Shown here in pieces: positions 49,453-61,225 of a stretch of 64,000 bases of DNA. The position numbers were made by a program, and so were the translations under genes. This DNA comes from an uncultured Gammaproteobacteria bacterium (GTDB taxonomy: Bacteria > Pseudomonadota > Gammaproteobacteria > Pseudomonadales > Pseudohongiellaceae). The notes beneath the pieces are model-generated. The model ran no database searches. It was not told where the DNA came from and worked only from the letters and a program-made list of their open reading frames with translations. Numbering within the stretch: position 1 is the stretch's first letter; the number at the start of each line of letters is the position of its first letter. The stretch lies in assembly GCA_913061515.1 (NCBI GenBank), contig CAJXSF010000004.1, positions 34,619 through 98,618 of the forward strand. Reading direction: 5' to 3'.

Positions 49453-51741
49453 TTGAACCAAACAGCAGAAGTGATGGACGCTAAAGAGCCCGAGGCGCAA
49501 GACGAATTCGTTCGAGGCTTGTCGCTTGTTTACCAGCGTCTAAAGCAAAGTAAGCATCTTAAGAAAGCTATGAAAGAGGTCGAGCAATCGCTTCTAGATT
49601 TGCTCGGCGTGCGCCTATTTACGATTTATCAATGTGTTCAAAACGGCAAAGAAGTGCTCGCCAGCTTTAAAGGTGGAGACCCTGACGATTCCAACACCTC
49701 CGAAATTCGTGTTCCCTTTAGCCCTACCTCACTTGCAGGCTATGTCGCTCTTAGTCAACGTGCTTTAGTAATTCGCAATGTTCTTGATCAACAAGAACTA
49801 CTTGATATTCACCCTCGTCTCAAATTCGATCGTCGCTTCAGTGACGCGAAGGGCTGGGCCGTGAAGTCGATGATTGTAGTGCCTATTAAAGATGGAATAT
49901 TGCTTGGGGTGCTGCAGCTCATTAATTTTGAAGGTGATCGGGAGTTTAGCAAGACCGATCTTAAGCACGCCATGATGGTGTCACAGATGTTGGCCAAGCA
50001 ATTTCGTTCTGAATTGCAAAGTACACAAGGGCCATACGACTACCTAGTTCAAAAGAATAAAATATCCAGCCAAGAACTCGAAGACGTCCAAAACAAAGTG
50101 GGCCTGTACGGTGGATCTGTCTCGCGCATCTTGATGGAAGACTTCAGTATTGATGCCGATGCGATCGGCGCCTCCTTGGAATTTTATTATCGCGTTCCCT
50201 ATATGAAGTATGAGCAAGGGGTCACCCTGCCAGCGGAATTATTCGAAAATATAGGGGTTAGTTATCTGCGCAAAAACCTTTGGTTGCCGATAGCTGGCGA
50301 CAAAAATGAGGCCGTTATTCTCATAGATGATCCAAGCGATTATCAGCGCATTATGGAAATACAAGGCGTCTTAAATGCGCGTAATTATGCTTTCCGCGTA
50401 GGCTTACCTGAACATATTCTGCAGTATTTGCGTGATGACGACGGCGGCGATTCCGAGGCGGGGTTCGATGATGTTTTCTCGCGTTTAGAAGAACAAGGCA
50501 ATGTCGAAATCGAAAGTGAAGAGGAGGCAGAGGAAGAGAACCTTGCTGCAACCTCTGCGATTATACAGTTGGTGAATCGCATCATCACGGAAGCCGACCG
50601 CCTTGGCGCATCGGATATTCATGTTGAGCCAGGCAAAGACCAATCATCGGGCACTGTGCGCATTCGTGTGGATGGTATTTGCCGAGAATTATTGAAAGTG
50701 CCAAAGGAGCATACCTCCGCACTGATCGCACGAATTAAAGTGATTTCGCGCCTTAATATTGCCGAACGACGTTTGCCCCAAGATGGTAAATGTAAATTAA
50801 AGGTGCGTGGCAAAAAATTGGAGTTGCGTGTCGCAACCGTGCCAACCGTCAATGGGGAAAGTGCCGTGCTGCGTTTGCTCGCAGCTGGCAGTGCAATGCC
50901 TTTGGCGAAATTAAATTTGTCCAAGCCAAACTACGATAAAATCGTGGAATTATCGGCTCACCCGCATGGATTGTTGTTAGTGGTTGGGCCAACCGGGTCA
51001 GGTAAAACTACTACTTTGCATGGTGTGTTGGGCTATATAAATACACCTGACCGAAAAATTTGGACGGCTGAAGACCCAGTTGAAATTACCCAGCCTGGCC
51101 TGCAACAAGTGCAGGTGCTACCGAAAATTAATTTCACTTTCGCTACGGCAATGCGCGCTTTTTTGCGAGCAGACCCAGATGTCATTCTTATAGGTGAGAT
51201 GCGTGACCATGAGACCGCGAGTATCGGTATCGAGGCATCCCTTACTGGCCATTTAGTTTTGTCGACACTGCATACTAACTCGGCACCAGAGACAATTACT
51301 CGTTTGCTAGACTTAGGGCTTGACCCGGTCAATTTCTCCGACGCATTGCTCGGTGTATTGGCTCAACGCCTAATGCGCACTCTGTGTGGCGCGTGTAAGG
51401 AAGAATACTCGCCAAGCAAACAAGAGCTCGACCATTTGATTGATAGTTATGGCCGCGACCAGTTCCCAGAGTTAGGAGTAGATACTAATAACGTCAAACT
51501 ATTTCGCGCCGTAGGCTGTGATGATTGTGGTGGGACTGGCTACAAAGGTCGTACTGGTATTCACGAGTTGCTAACGGGCACCCATGAGATGCGCAGCCTG
51601 ATTTACGATAAGGCTGATTTAGAAGACATGCGTCAGCAAGCCTTGCGAGACGGTATGCGAACGCTCAAGCAAGATGGGATTAATAAAATTTTCATGGGCT
51701 TGAGCGATTATAAGCAGCTTTTACGTGTGGTGGCAGAGTAA
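49453..51741 (+). CDS. GspE/PilB-type secretion ATPase with N-terminal GAF domain
   Basis: Walker A VVGPTGSGKTTTLHG, Asp/His boxes, C-terminal tetracysteine CGAC...CDDC; N-terminal GAF-like domain; TTG start. Confidence 0.92.
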   Translation: MNQTAEVMDAKEPEAQDEFVRGLSLVYQRLKQSKHLKKAMKEVEQSLLDLLGVRLFTIYQCVQNGKEVLASFKGGDPDDSNTSEIRVPFSPTSLAGYVALSQRALVIRNVLDQQELLDIHPRLKFDRRFSDAKGWAVKSMIVVPIKDGILLGVLQLINFEGDREFSKTDLKHAMMVSQMLAKQFRSELQSTQGPYDYLVQKNKISSQELEDVQNKVGLYGGSVSRILMEDFSIDADAIGASLEFYYRVPYMKYEQGVTLPAELFENIGVSYLRKNLWLPIAGDKNEAVILIDDPSDYQRIMEIQGVLNARNYAFRVGLPEHILQYLRDDDGGDSEAGFDDVFSRLEEQGNVEIESEEEAEEENLAATSAIIQLVNRIITEADRLGASDIHVEPGKDQSSGTVRIRVDGICRELLKVPKEHTSALIARIKVISRLNIAERRLPQDGKCKLKVRGKKLELRVATVPTVNGESAVLRLLAAGSAMPLAKLNLSKPNYDKIVELSAHPHGLLLVVGPTGSGKTTTLHGVLGYINTPDRKIWTAEDPVEITQPGLQQVQVLPKINFTFATAMRAFLRADPDVILIGEMRDHETASIGIEASLTGHLVLSTLHTNSAPETITRLLDLGLDPVNFSDALLGVLAQRLMRTLCGACKEEYSPSKQELDHLIDSYGRDQFPELGVDTNNVKLFRAVGCDDCGGTGYKGRTGIHELLTGTHEMRSLIYDKADLEDMRQQALRDGMRTLKQDGINKIFMGLSDYKQLLRVVAE

Positions 51742-51888
51742 AGGTGCCACGAGCATAGCGGGTTTTAAGCGCGTCTTGATGCAATTTCATGACGCTGTTC
51801 AAAGTTTCGTCTAATTTCCCTAAGTAACCGATATTTGTGCCGTTATAGTCACTACACAAGCTAATTTGTCTTGTTGAGGAGGTTAGCC

Positions 51889-52194
51889 GTGCTCAAATAT
51901 GCGATCTTTGCAATTCTTCTGTTTGTGACCATAGGAATTTCGATTGCCAACGAAACTGTTGAGCGTCTTGGCCTGCAAGGTGATTATTTAGTGGTCGCGA
52001 TAATTGCGTTAGGGGTCAGCACATTACTTATCAAGCGAAATGTTTTGCTGCTCGGGTTGGTCGCGGTGCTGTGTGTGTTTCTCAATTTACCCCCAGAATC
52101 AACGGCGAGTCTGCAAATAGACCCCGACTTCATCGTTGCTTTATTGCTAGGGCTTATCCTATTGCCCTTGGTGCATCGGCTCTTGCTGCGCTAA
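51889..52194 (+). CDS. Small hydrophobic membrane protein
   Basis: Four hydrophobic stretches; GTG start preceded by gaggagg. Confidence 0.5.
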   Translation: MLKYAIFAILLFVTIGISIANETVERLGLQGDYLVVAIIALGVSTLLIKRNVLLLGLVAVLCVFLNLPPESTASLQIDPDFIVALLLGLILLPLVHRLLLR

Positions 52195-52199
52195 TCCTA

Positions 52200-52634
52200 T
52201 TACTGTGCTAATAAACCGCGCACCACTTCGTAGCGCTGTATCCGCCACTGTCCATTCTTGAACACGGCAGTGGCAGTGATGTCACTAGTTCCTCTAGAGA
52301 AGTTTGCCCGTGCGCTCACCCGCGCAATGGCAGGTGTGAAGGAAAACCATGAAGGCGGTGTAATCTCTCCTTCGAATTCATCTAATGTGATCAACGGTAG
52401 CATTGAATCATAGACGGCAAAACTTGGGATGATGACGATTGCCCCTTCGTCGAGCTGTTCTTGAAGTGCCTCGGTGCTGCCCAAACGCAAAACGGGTTGG
52501 CTGACGCTATTGAGGGTTTCTTGTAAGGACGCCAGTGCGCGTTCTATGTTCATTCGATCGATGACAACAGCAATGCCTACAAGCACTAACGAGAAACCTA
52601 TCCCCGCAATCATGGAAAATTTGACTGATTTCAA
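52200..52634 (-). CDS. Membrane-anchored protein of unknown function
   Basis: N-terminal TM, 144 aa. Confidence 0.55.
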   Translation of the reverse strand: MKSVKFSMIAGIGFSLVLVGIAVVIDRMNIERALASLQETLNSVSQPVLRLGSTEALQEQLDEGAIVIIPSFAVYDSMLPLITLDEFEGEITPPSWFSFTPAIARVSARANFSRGTSDITATAVFKNGQWRIQRYEVVRGLLAQ

Positions 52635-52951
52635 AATGCACTACCTCGGAACAGTGGTTCTCGCTATGGGCGATGAATGACGGATTATAGATCAAAAAAA
52701 CCTAATGAAAACAGCGCTCAAAGGAGGTGTTTTTAACTAATATTTTAATTGTGCCCCGTTTTTATGCACACACATTCCCGTTTTGTCACTAATTTCCTAT
52801 AAAAATAGTGTTTTTCGCTCTTGGAACGTCCGGTAGTTAGTTATCTTGTTGATATATATAGAATATTCTAAATGATCAAAAAACAACCAACTTGAGTTAA
52901 AGCGCTAGATTTTCAGTGTTTGCGCCGCTTATTTTCAAGTTATCAACTGAC

Positions 52952-52974
52952 TTATCCACAGAATCTGTGGAAAA
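52952..52974. promoter_or_regulatory. Paired DnaA-box-like sites in inverted orientation
   Basis: ttatccaca (exact TTATNCACA) followed by tgtggaaaa (reverse complement ttttccaca, one mismatch). Confidence 0.45.
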
Positions 52975-53197
52975 CAATTTCAAGTATTTCCCTTCATAGT
53001 TCTTGTTATGCGTCAACTCCCGAAAGAGGTGAAATGATCGATTTTTGAGCTGCTTAACCAAGTAGGCTATTGGCTGTGCAGTAAAGTCACATATTAGTCA
53101 CCTAAGTTGTTACCAAAAGTTGCCTTTCACTTTATCTATTGGGCATATTGATGCTATCGTAGTGACGTAACATCACTCCTCCAATCAGTAGCAGGCA

Positions 53198-53833
53198 ATG
53201 GTTGAACTAACTGGCAATATTCCTTTCTTGTGGCGACTCAGCCCAGAGACCGGCGACGGACTCTGTGCCGTATCAATGGTTGTCCCTTACGAATCCGAAG
53301 ATGATCGTAAAGACCTTACTATTGAGACCAGTGTTGTAAGCTTCGCGTCAGATAGCAGCCGTGCTGAGACCGAAGAAATGCTTGAATGGAACCAGGATGA
53401 TATTAGCCTATTTTTGAAGCTAGTAGCGCACGAGCAAGACGATACCCGCATCATTGCCAATGATACAGTTCGCATTGATCTCACTGACCCTGCCATTATC
53501 GATATTATTCATGTCGTGGCGGCAGCAGGCTTCGGGATGGCGTATGGTTCCTCTGCAGTGTTGCAGCAAGCCGCTGGCCTATACCCTGCGCATGATTGTG
53601 ATATCGGCAGTTTCGCTTCCCTGAATACGATCATCGGCTTTAAACGCTGTGTAGTGGTCGATATTGACAACGAAGAAGTCGTCTGCGTGTTGCTCGAAGA
53701 TATTGACGTTGAGTCTATAGGCGAGTTCGATAAACTCAATCGGCATGACCTGCTGCTAGTTAAGCGGGCAGATCTTTTACACCCCGATTTCGCTATCACT
53801 ACCGGTCGGCCTGCTTCGGCAACCGTCCACTAG
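53198..53833 (+). CDS. Protein of unknown function
   Basis: 211-aa ORF after a long intergenic region; no recognised motif. Confidence 0.6.
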   Translation: MVELTGNIPFLWRLSPETGDGLCAVSMVVPYESEDDRKDLTIETSVVSFASDSSRAETEEMLEWNQDDISLFLKLVAHEQDDTRIIANDTVRIDLTDPAIIDIIHVVAAAGFGMAYGSSAVLQQAAGLYPAHDCDIGSFASLNTIIGFKRCVVVDIDNEEVVCVLLEDIDVESIGEFDKLNRHDLLLVKRADLLHPDFAITTGRPASATVH

Positions 53834-53849
53834 TCTCGCCGTCGGCACT

Positions 53850-54869
53850 CTAAGCGCTAAAGCTATTGCGCGAGCGATTTACAAACCACACTAGCGATAA
53901 CATCACTGGCACTTCTACTAATACTCCCACCACTGTAGCTAGGGCTGCGCCCGAATGTAGTCCGAAGAGTGAGATTGCAACGGCGACCGCTAACTCAAAA
54001 AAGTTCGAGGTGCCTATCATGCAAGCTGGCGCCGCCACGGCATAGGGCAGTGCTAAGCGCTTGGCGAGAATGTAGGTCAGCGCAAAAATTCCGTAACTTT
54101 GAATCACTAGTGGAATTGCAATGAGCCCGATTGTTTCAGGCTGCGCGATGATGGTTTCCGCTTGCAGGGCAAATAATAGCAGCACCGTAATGAGTAGGCC
54201 GACGACAGACCAAGGCTTCAAATTGCCTAAAAAGCGGTTGAGTTTGTTTTCGTCACCGCCTTGGGCGAGTCTATGTCGGGTGTAAGCACCCGCGAGCAAT
54301 GGCGCTAAGACGTAGAGAATAACGGAAATTAATAGCGTATTCCAGGGGACTGCCACATCCACCATCCCCAGCAGAAAACCCGAGATTGGGGCGAATGCGA
54401 ACACCATGATCACGTCATTGATCGAGACTTGAACAAGGGTGTAGTTCGGATCTCCTTTGGTCAATTGGCTCCACACAAACACCATCGCGGTGCAAGGTGC
54501 AACGCCTAGAAGAATCATCCCCGCGATATATTCCGTAGCGGAGTCTGGGTCTACCCAATCGACGAATACAAACTTAAAAAATAACCAACCCAACAAGGCC
54601 ATGGTGAAGGGCTTTATCAGCCAATTAACTATGAGTGTCAGTATTAATCCCTTGGGGCTTTTGCCAACATCTTTAATTGAGCTAAAGTCGACCTGCACCA
54701 TCATTGGGTACACCATCAGCCAAATAAGAACTGCAATGACTAGGTTGACGTGGGCTATTTCAAGCTCGGCGATAAGTGCGAAAAATCCGGGGGCAATACT
54801 GCCCAAGGTGATGCCTGCAATAATTGCAATACCCACCCAAACAGATAGGAAGCGTTCGAATAATCCCAT
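53850..54869 (-). CDS. acr3: ACR3-family arsenite efflux transporter
   Basis: Ten-TM-like protein with [38 protein letters not shown] signature. Confidence 0.93.
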   Translation of the reverse strand: MGLFERFLSVWVGIAIIAGITLGSIAPGFFALIAELEIAHVNLVIAVLIWLMVYPMMVQVDFSSIKDVGKSPKGLILTLIVNWLIKPFTMALLGWLFFKFVFVDWVDPDSATEYIAGMILLGVAPCTAMVFVWSQLTKGDPNYTLVQVSINDVIMVFAFAPISGFLLGMVDVAVPWNTLLISVILYVLAPLLAGAYTRHRLAQGGDENKLNRFLGNLKPWSVVGLLITVLLLFALQAETIIAQPETIGLIAIPLVIQSYGIFALTYILAKRLALPYAVAAPACMIGTSNFFELAVAVAISLFGLHSGAALATVVGVLVEVPVMLSLVWFVNRSRNSFSA

Positions 54870-54879
54870 AATGACTCTT

Positions 54880-55599
54880 CTATAGTTTTGCTTGATTGAC
54901 TCGGGTGCTAACTTGCTCGGCAGTCTCTACCCTTTCTGAGTAGCGATCCACTAAGTATTCTTTATTGTCACGCAATAGTAGGGTGAATTTCATGAGTTCT
55001 TCCATGACATCGACAATGCGATTGTAAAAAGGCGAAGCGCGCATTCGGTCTTTGTCATCAAACTCTAGAAAAGCTTTGGGGACGGATGATTGATTAGGGA
55101 TGGTAAACATTCGCATCCATCGACCGAGAATACGCAGTTGATTCACTGTATTGAAGGATTGCGAGCCGCCGCATACTTGCATGATCGCCAGCGCTTTGCC
55201 TTGGGTTGGGCGCACCCCTCCTAAGTTCAAGGGGACCCAATCAATCTGGCTTTTGAAAATGCTGGTCATGGAGCCGTGGCGCTCTGGAGAACACCAGACT
55301 TGCGCCTCCGACCACATCATTAACTCGCGTAGCTCTTTGACTTTGGGGTGGAAGTCATCGGCCGTATCAGCCTGAGGTAGGCCGCTAGGATTAAATATCC
55401 GAGTTTCGGCGCCCATTTGCTCAAGTAGGCGTGCAGCCTCTTCTGTTACCAAGCGGCTGAACGAGCGTTGTCTAAGAGAGCCATATAGCAACACAATTTT
55501 GGGTTTATGCGTCGAGCGATTGCTAGCAAAGCGCGAATGATCTGGAATCTCAAATTGCGTGTTATCGATGTTAGGAAGGGGGGCTTGTGGTGTGCTCAC
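54880..55599 (-). CDS. arsH: Arsenical resistance flavoprotein ArsH
   Basis: [62 protein letters not shown]. Confidence 0.95.
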   Translation of the reverse strand: MSTPQAPLPNIDNTQFEIPDHSRFASNRSTHKPKIVLLYGSLRQRSFSRLVTEEAARLLEQMGAETRIFNPSGLPQADTADDFHPKVKELRELMMWSEAQVWCSPERHGSMTSIFKSQIDWVPLNLGGVRPTQGKALAIMQVCGGSQSFNTVNQLRILGRWMRMFTIPNQSSVPKAFLEFDDKDRMRASPFYNRIVDVMEELMKFTLLLRDNKEYLVDRYSERVETAEQVSTRVNQAKL

Positions 55600-55625
55600 T
55601 TATCGCGCTCCGAGAGATGTGAAAG

Positions 55626-55955
55626 TTAACAATTGTCTGCTAGCTGGCAGCATTTGAGAGTGCCCAAAGCATCAGCAAAGTAGGTGGCATTGTTGCGGGC
55701 AGTAGTGTGAATGACATCGATTGCCCAATCCGGTAGATCGGGGTGGATTTTGTAGAACACCCATCGGCCACGGCGTTTGTCTTGCAAGATGCCAGCTTTG
55801 CGCAGCTCGGCAAGATGCCGAGAGGTCTTCGGTTGGTCCAGTGCTAACGCGGTCATCAGATCACACACACAGGCTTCTTTGGCTTGTGCGATCAACAAAA
55901 TGGTCTTCAAACGGGTGTCATCTGCCAAGCATTTATAGAATTTGCAGGGGTTCAT
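55626..55955 (-). CDS. arsR: ArsR-family metalloregulator
   Basis: EACVCDLMTALALDQPKTSRHLAELRKAGILQDKRRGRWVFY. Confidence 0.93.
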   Translation of the reverse strand: MNPCKFYKCLADDTRLKTILLIAQAKEACVCDLMTALALDQPKTSRHLAELRKAGILQDKRRGRWVFYKIHPDLPDWAIDVIHTTARNNATYFADALGTLKCCQLADNC

Positions 55956-55957
55956 AA

Positions 55958-55998
55958 TTCATATATGCGAAATTTAATATATGTGAGAAATCGCATGT
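55958..55998. promoter_or_regulatory. Candidate ArsR operator/promoter
   Basis: tatatgcga ... tcgcatgta inverted repeat plus repeated atatatg motifs immediately upstream of arsR. Confidence 0.4.
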
Positions 55999-56130
55999 AT
56001 TTAGACGCTTGTCAATCGAAGCGTTTTATAGCACGAGCATTCTCCGGTAGAATGGCGCGCGGTTGCGGTCCCGAGGTGGGAAACTTTCGAATGGGTACGA
56101 ATTTTAGGTACGAAGCAGGAATTAAGCGGA

Positions 56131-57717
56131 ATGAGTAATAGCACTTTAGTCAAAGAAATCAACAAGCGAAGGACTTTTGCTATCATCTCGCACCCCGATG
56201 CTGGTAAAACCACGATCACAGAGAAACTATTGCTGCTGGGCAAGCTCATTCAAAAAGCAGGCACAGTAAAAGGCAAGAAATCGGACCGACATGCAACATC
56301 CGACTGGATGGCGATGGAACAGCAGCGCGGGATCTCGGTCACCTCCTCGGTGATGCAGTTTCCCTACCGTGATCGCATGGTGAATTTGCTCGACACCCCG
56401 GGGCACGAAGACTTCTCTGAGGATACCTACCGCGTACTCACCGCTGTTGATTCGGCTTTGATGGTGGTTGATGGCGCGAAGGGTGTTGAGGCCCGTACGA
56501 TTAAATTGATGGAAGTCTGCCGTCTGCGCGATACGCCTATCTTCACCTTCGTGAATAAACTAGACCGTGATACTCGTGACCCTATCGAAGTGCTCGATGA
56601 GATTGAGACCGTCCTAGGAATTCGCTGTGCGCCAATCAACTGGCCACTGGGTATGGGCAAGGAGTTCAAGGGGGTTTATAACCTCTACACCGATACCATT
56701 CATGTGTATCAACACGGACAGGCCGATCGCCTACCCGATGATGTGCAAATTAAAGGCTTAGACAGCCCAGAGGCGCGCAAACTGCTTGGCGCCTACACAG
56801 AAGATATGCAGATGGAGATTGAGTTGGTGCGAGGTGCGAGCAATCAATTCGATCTTGAAGAGTATCGTGCTGGGCGCATGACCCCAGTGTATTTTGGCAC
56901 GGCATTAGGGAATTTCGGGGTGCGCGAGATGCTCGATGAGTTCGTCGAGTGGGCGCCGGCACCACTGGCGCGCGATACACAAACGCGCACAGTTGCCCCT
57001 ACTGAAGAGAAATTCACAGCGTTTGTTTTTAAAATTCAAGCCAATATGGATCCTAACCACCGTGACCGCATCGCATTCCTGCGGGTGTGTTCCGGTAGTT
57101 ATAACCGTGGCATGAAAGTGTCGCACACGCGCCTGAACAAAGAGGTACGCGTCAGCGATGCGGTGACGTTCTTGGCCGGTGAGCGTGAACAGGCAATCGA
57201 GGCAGTATCTGGTGATATTCTTGGTTTTCATAACCATGGCACTATCCAAATTGGGGACACCTTTACAGAAGGGGAGAGCTTGCGCTTCAAAGGCATTCCG
57301 CATTTTGCGCCAGAACTGTTCAAGCGTATCCGCCTAAAAGACCCATTGAAAATGAAGCAACTGCAAAAGGGGCTGAAGCAACTGTCAGAAGAAGGCTCTG
57401 TGCAGGTATTCATGCCTTTCAAAAATAACGACTTGATAGTCGGCGCCGTTGGGGTGCTCCAGTTTGAGGTGGTCGCCTTCCGTCTCAAAGACGAATACAA
57501 GGTCGATTGCATTTATGAGCCTGTGAGTGTTTACAGTGCTCGGTGGGTCACTAGTAAGGACCCAGCGAAGTTACAAGAGTTTCGCAAGAAGGCCTATGAC
57601 AACATCTCCATCGATGGTGGTGAGCATCTGACTTATCTAGCTCCTAGCCGGGTCAACTTGTCTTTAATGGAAGAGCGTTGGCCAGATATTGAGTTCCACG
57701 CCACTCGTGAGCATTAA
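56131..57717 (+). CDS. prfC: Peptide chain release factor 3
   Basis: [39 protein letters not shown]3-specific C-terminus. Confidence 0.97.
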   Translation: MSNSTLVKEINKRRTFAIISHPDAGKTTITEKLLLLGKLIQKAGTVKGKKSDRHATSDWMAMEQQRGISVTSSVMQFPYRDRMVNLLDTPGHEDFSEDTYRVLTAVDSALMVVDGAKGVEARTIKLMEVCRLRDTPIFTFVNKLDRDTRDPIEVLDEIETVLGIRCAPINWPLGMGKEFKGVYNLYTDTIHVYQHGQADRLPDDVQIKGLDSPEARKLLGAYTEDMQMEIELVRGASNQFDLEEYRAGRMTPVYFGTALGNFGVREMLDEFVEWAPAPLARDTQTRTVAPTEEKFTAFVFKIQANMDPNHRDRIAFLRVCSGSYNRGMKVSHTRLNKEVRVSDAVTFLAGEREQAIEAVSGDILGFHNHGTIQIGDTFTEGESLRFKGIPHFAPELFKRIRLKDPLKMKQLQKGLKQLSEEGSVQVFMPFKNNDLIVGAVGVLQFEVVAFRLKDEYKVDCIYEPVSVYSARWVTSKDPAKLQEFRKKAYDNISIDGGEHLTYLAPSRVNLSLMEERWPDIEFHATREH

Positions 57718-57731
57718 TCCAGAATTTTTAG

Positions 57732-58862
<1,131 letters not shown>

Positions 58863-58945
58863 ATCGCGAAATATGGCCAGAGGGACGCTTGAATTGCCCT
58901 CAAATGGCCCCACAATAGATCACCACACAACTAAAGAGAATTAAC

Positions 58946-59275
58946 ATGGACTTTTTCATTAGCGCAGCATACGCGCAAGACGCAGCCCCACAACAAAGCG
59001 TGACTTTCAATATCTTATTCATAGGTGGAATGTTTGTCCTGTTCTATCTGATTCTTTGGCGTCCGCAGTCAAAGCGTGCCAAAGAGCATAAAGAATTAGT
59101 GTCGGCATTGGCCAAAGGCGATGAGGTGCTTACTAGTGGTGGCTTGCTAGGCAAGGTTACGAAAGTGACTGATGACTATGTAACGCTACAAGTGGCCGAA
59201 GGTGTAGAGCTAAGCATGCAAAAAGCATCAGTGGCTGCTGCGCTTCCAAAAGGCACTATTAAATCTATTCAGTAA
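58946..59275 (+). CDS. yajC: Preprotein translocase subunit YajC
   Basis: Single TM, LWRPQSKRAKEHKELVSALAKGDEVLTSGGLLGKV; between tgt and secD. Confidence 0.97.
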   Translation: MDFFISAAYAQDAAPQQSVTFNILFIGGMFVLFYLILWRPQSKRAKEHKELVSALAKGDEVLTSGGLLGKVTKVTDDYVTLQVAEGVELSMQKASVAAALPKGTIKSIQ

Positions 59276-59324
59276 CCGCGTCATTCAGGCGCAGTTTGGC
59301 GCCTCCTAATAAGAGTTGAGATCG

Positions 59325-61175
59325 ATGCTGAACAAATTCCCTCTTTGGAAAAACCTGCTTGTTGTTTTTGTGGTGATATTGGCGGCGATCTATTCCGCTC
59401 CCAATCTATACCCCGATGACCCTGCGGTTCAGATTAGCCACGAAGACCAGGACATCTCAGAGTTCGATATCGGTATGATTACCGATGCTTTGCGCGCTGA
59501 AGGAATCGAGTATTTCGGCGACACTGTCGATGGCCGTACAGGTTTAGTTCGGTTTAATAATCTTGAGGATCAATTGCGCGGCAAGGCGGTCATTGAGCAA
59601 ACGCTAGGTGGGGGGTATTTCACTGCTTTGAACCTTGCCCCTACGACTCCGGGTTGGTTGCAGGCGATCAATGCCGGCAAGATGAGTTTGGGGCTGGATT
59701 TACAAGGTGGTGTGCATTTCTTGATGGAAGTAGACATGGATGCAGCGCTTGAGCGACGCATGGAAAACAATGTCAGCACCATTCGTCAGTTGCTGCGCAG
59801 TGAGAGAATTCGTTCACGTTCTTTATCTTTAGATAACCCCAATCTTATCGTTGCTCGTTTCCAAGACGAAGAGTCTCGATCCCAAGCGCGTTCTTTAGTG
59901 CGTGAAAATTTTGCTGACTTGCAAACAATTAATCGCGAGCAAGGCGACACGTATATTTTGGAGATGAGTCTTTCTGACGCCGATATCTTGCAATTGCAAC
60001 GAGACACGATCGCAGCAAACAAGACGACAATTCTCAATCGTGTCGACTCCTTAGGGGTTTCAGAGCCAGTTGTGCAGCAGCAAGGGTCTAATCGCATCGT
60101 TGTTGAGCTTCCTGGCGTTCAGGATACCGCGCAAGCTAAGCGCATTTTACAGCGTATCGCGACATTGCAGTTTCACTTAGAAGCGGCGCCAGGTGCCCCT
60201 TCTACTTCCTATACGACTTATGAGTATCAAGGTCAGTTGGTTGATGTGAGTAATGATGTCATTTTACAAGGCGATCGCGTGAGTAATGTGCGCTCAGCTT
60301 TGGATCAGCAAGGCCTTCCACAAGTTGTAATTAACCTTGATGCGCAAGGTGGTGAGCAGTTTAGCCGAGTCACACGTGACAATATCGGAACGCTCATGGA
60401 TATCGTACTGAGCGAAACCAAAACTCGTAGTGAGTTCATCCCCGGTGAAAACGGTGAGATGATCGAGCAACAAGAAACCTATGAAGAAAAGCGTCTAATC
60501 AGTCATGCGGTTATTCGTGCTGCTTTAGGGCGAGAGTTTGTAATTACTGGTCTTAGCACCACTGAAGCCAACGAGCTTTCCTTGTTGATTCGCTCTGGTG
60601 CGCTCGCCGCGCCGATGTATTTTGTTGAGGAACGCACGCTTGGCCCAAGCTTGGGTGCAGAGAATATTAGACAGGGCACCCAGGCGGTCTATTTAGGCTT
60701 TGGTTTAGTGTTGATCTTCATGGTGTTCTATTACCGCTTGTTTGGATTGGCTGCCAATTTGGCGTTGGCTGTAAACGTATTGCTGTTGATTGCCATCATG
60801 TCGATTATCTCAGCGACACTGACCTTGCCGGGCATCTTCGGTATTGTGTTAATCGTGGGGATGGCGGTGGATGCCAATGTGCTTATCTTTACGCGGATAC
60901 GCGAAGAGCTCGCAGCAGGGCTGTCGCCGCAAGGGGCCATCGCGCAGGGTTTCAATCACGCATTTAGCACCATTGTCGATGCTAATGTGACGACATTGTT
61001 AGTCGGGGTTGTGCTGTTCTCAATCGGCACCGGGCCAGTGAAAGGCTTTGCCGTTACTTTGATGATTGGTATCGCAACCTCGATGTTCACGTCGATTATT
61101 GTAACGCGCGCCATCGTAAATCTGATGTATGGCGGTCGTAAAGTGACTGAATTGTCTATTGGTAAATATGCGTGA
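59325..61175 (+). CDS. secD: Protein translocase subunit SecD
   Basis: LGLDLQGGVHFLMEVD, GMAVDANVLIFTRIREEL; start ATG 59325 (ORF track 59316). Confidence 0.97.
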   Translation: MLNKFPLWKNLLVVFVVILAAIYSAPNLYPDDPAVQISHEDQDISEFDIGMITDALRAEGIEYFGDTVDGRTGLVRFNNLEDQLRGKAVIEQTLGGGYFTALNLAPTTPGWLQAINAGKMSLGLDLQGGVHFLMEVDMDAALERRMENNVSTIRQLLRSERIRSRSLSLDNPNLIVARFQDEESRSQARSLVRENFADLQTINREQGDTYILEMSLSDADILQLQRDTIAANKTTILNRVDSLGVSEPVVQQQGSNRIVVELPGVQDTAQAKRILQRIATLQFHLEAAPGAPSTSYTTYEYQGQLVDVSNDVILQGDRVSNVRSALDQQGLPQVVINLDAQGGEQFSRVTRDNIGTLMDIVLSETKTRSEFIPGENGEMIEQQETYEEKRLISHAVIRAALGREFVITGLSTTEANELSLLIRSGALAAPMYFVEERTLGPSLGAENIRQGTQAVYLGFGLVLIFMVFYYRLFGLAANLALAVNVLLLIAIMSIISATLTLPGIFGIVLIVGMAVDANVLIFTRIREELAAGLSPQGAIAQGFNHAFSTIVDANVTTLLVGVVLFSIGTGPVKGFAVTLMIGIATSMFTSIIVTRAIVNLMYGGRKVTELSIGKYA

Positions 61176-61225
61176 CATAAGCGCCTTTTTGGCGGCTAGT
61201 CTACGAAACAACATGTAAAAAGTAG

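Noticed and set aside
52680-53197. Region as the chromosomal replication origin
   Set aside because: Only two DnaA-like boxes and no dnaA/rpmH/mnmG/parAB neighbours; reported only as a DnaA-box candidate.
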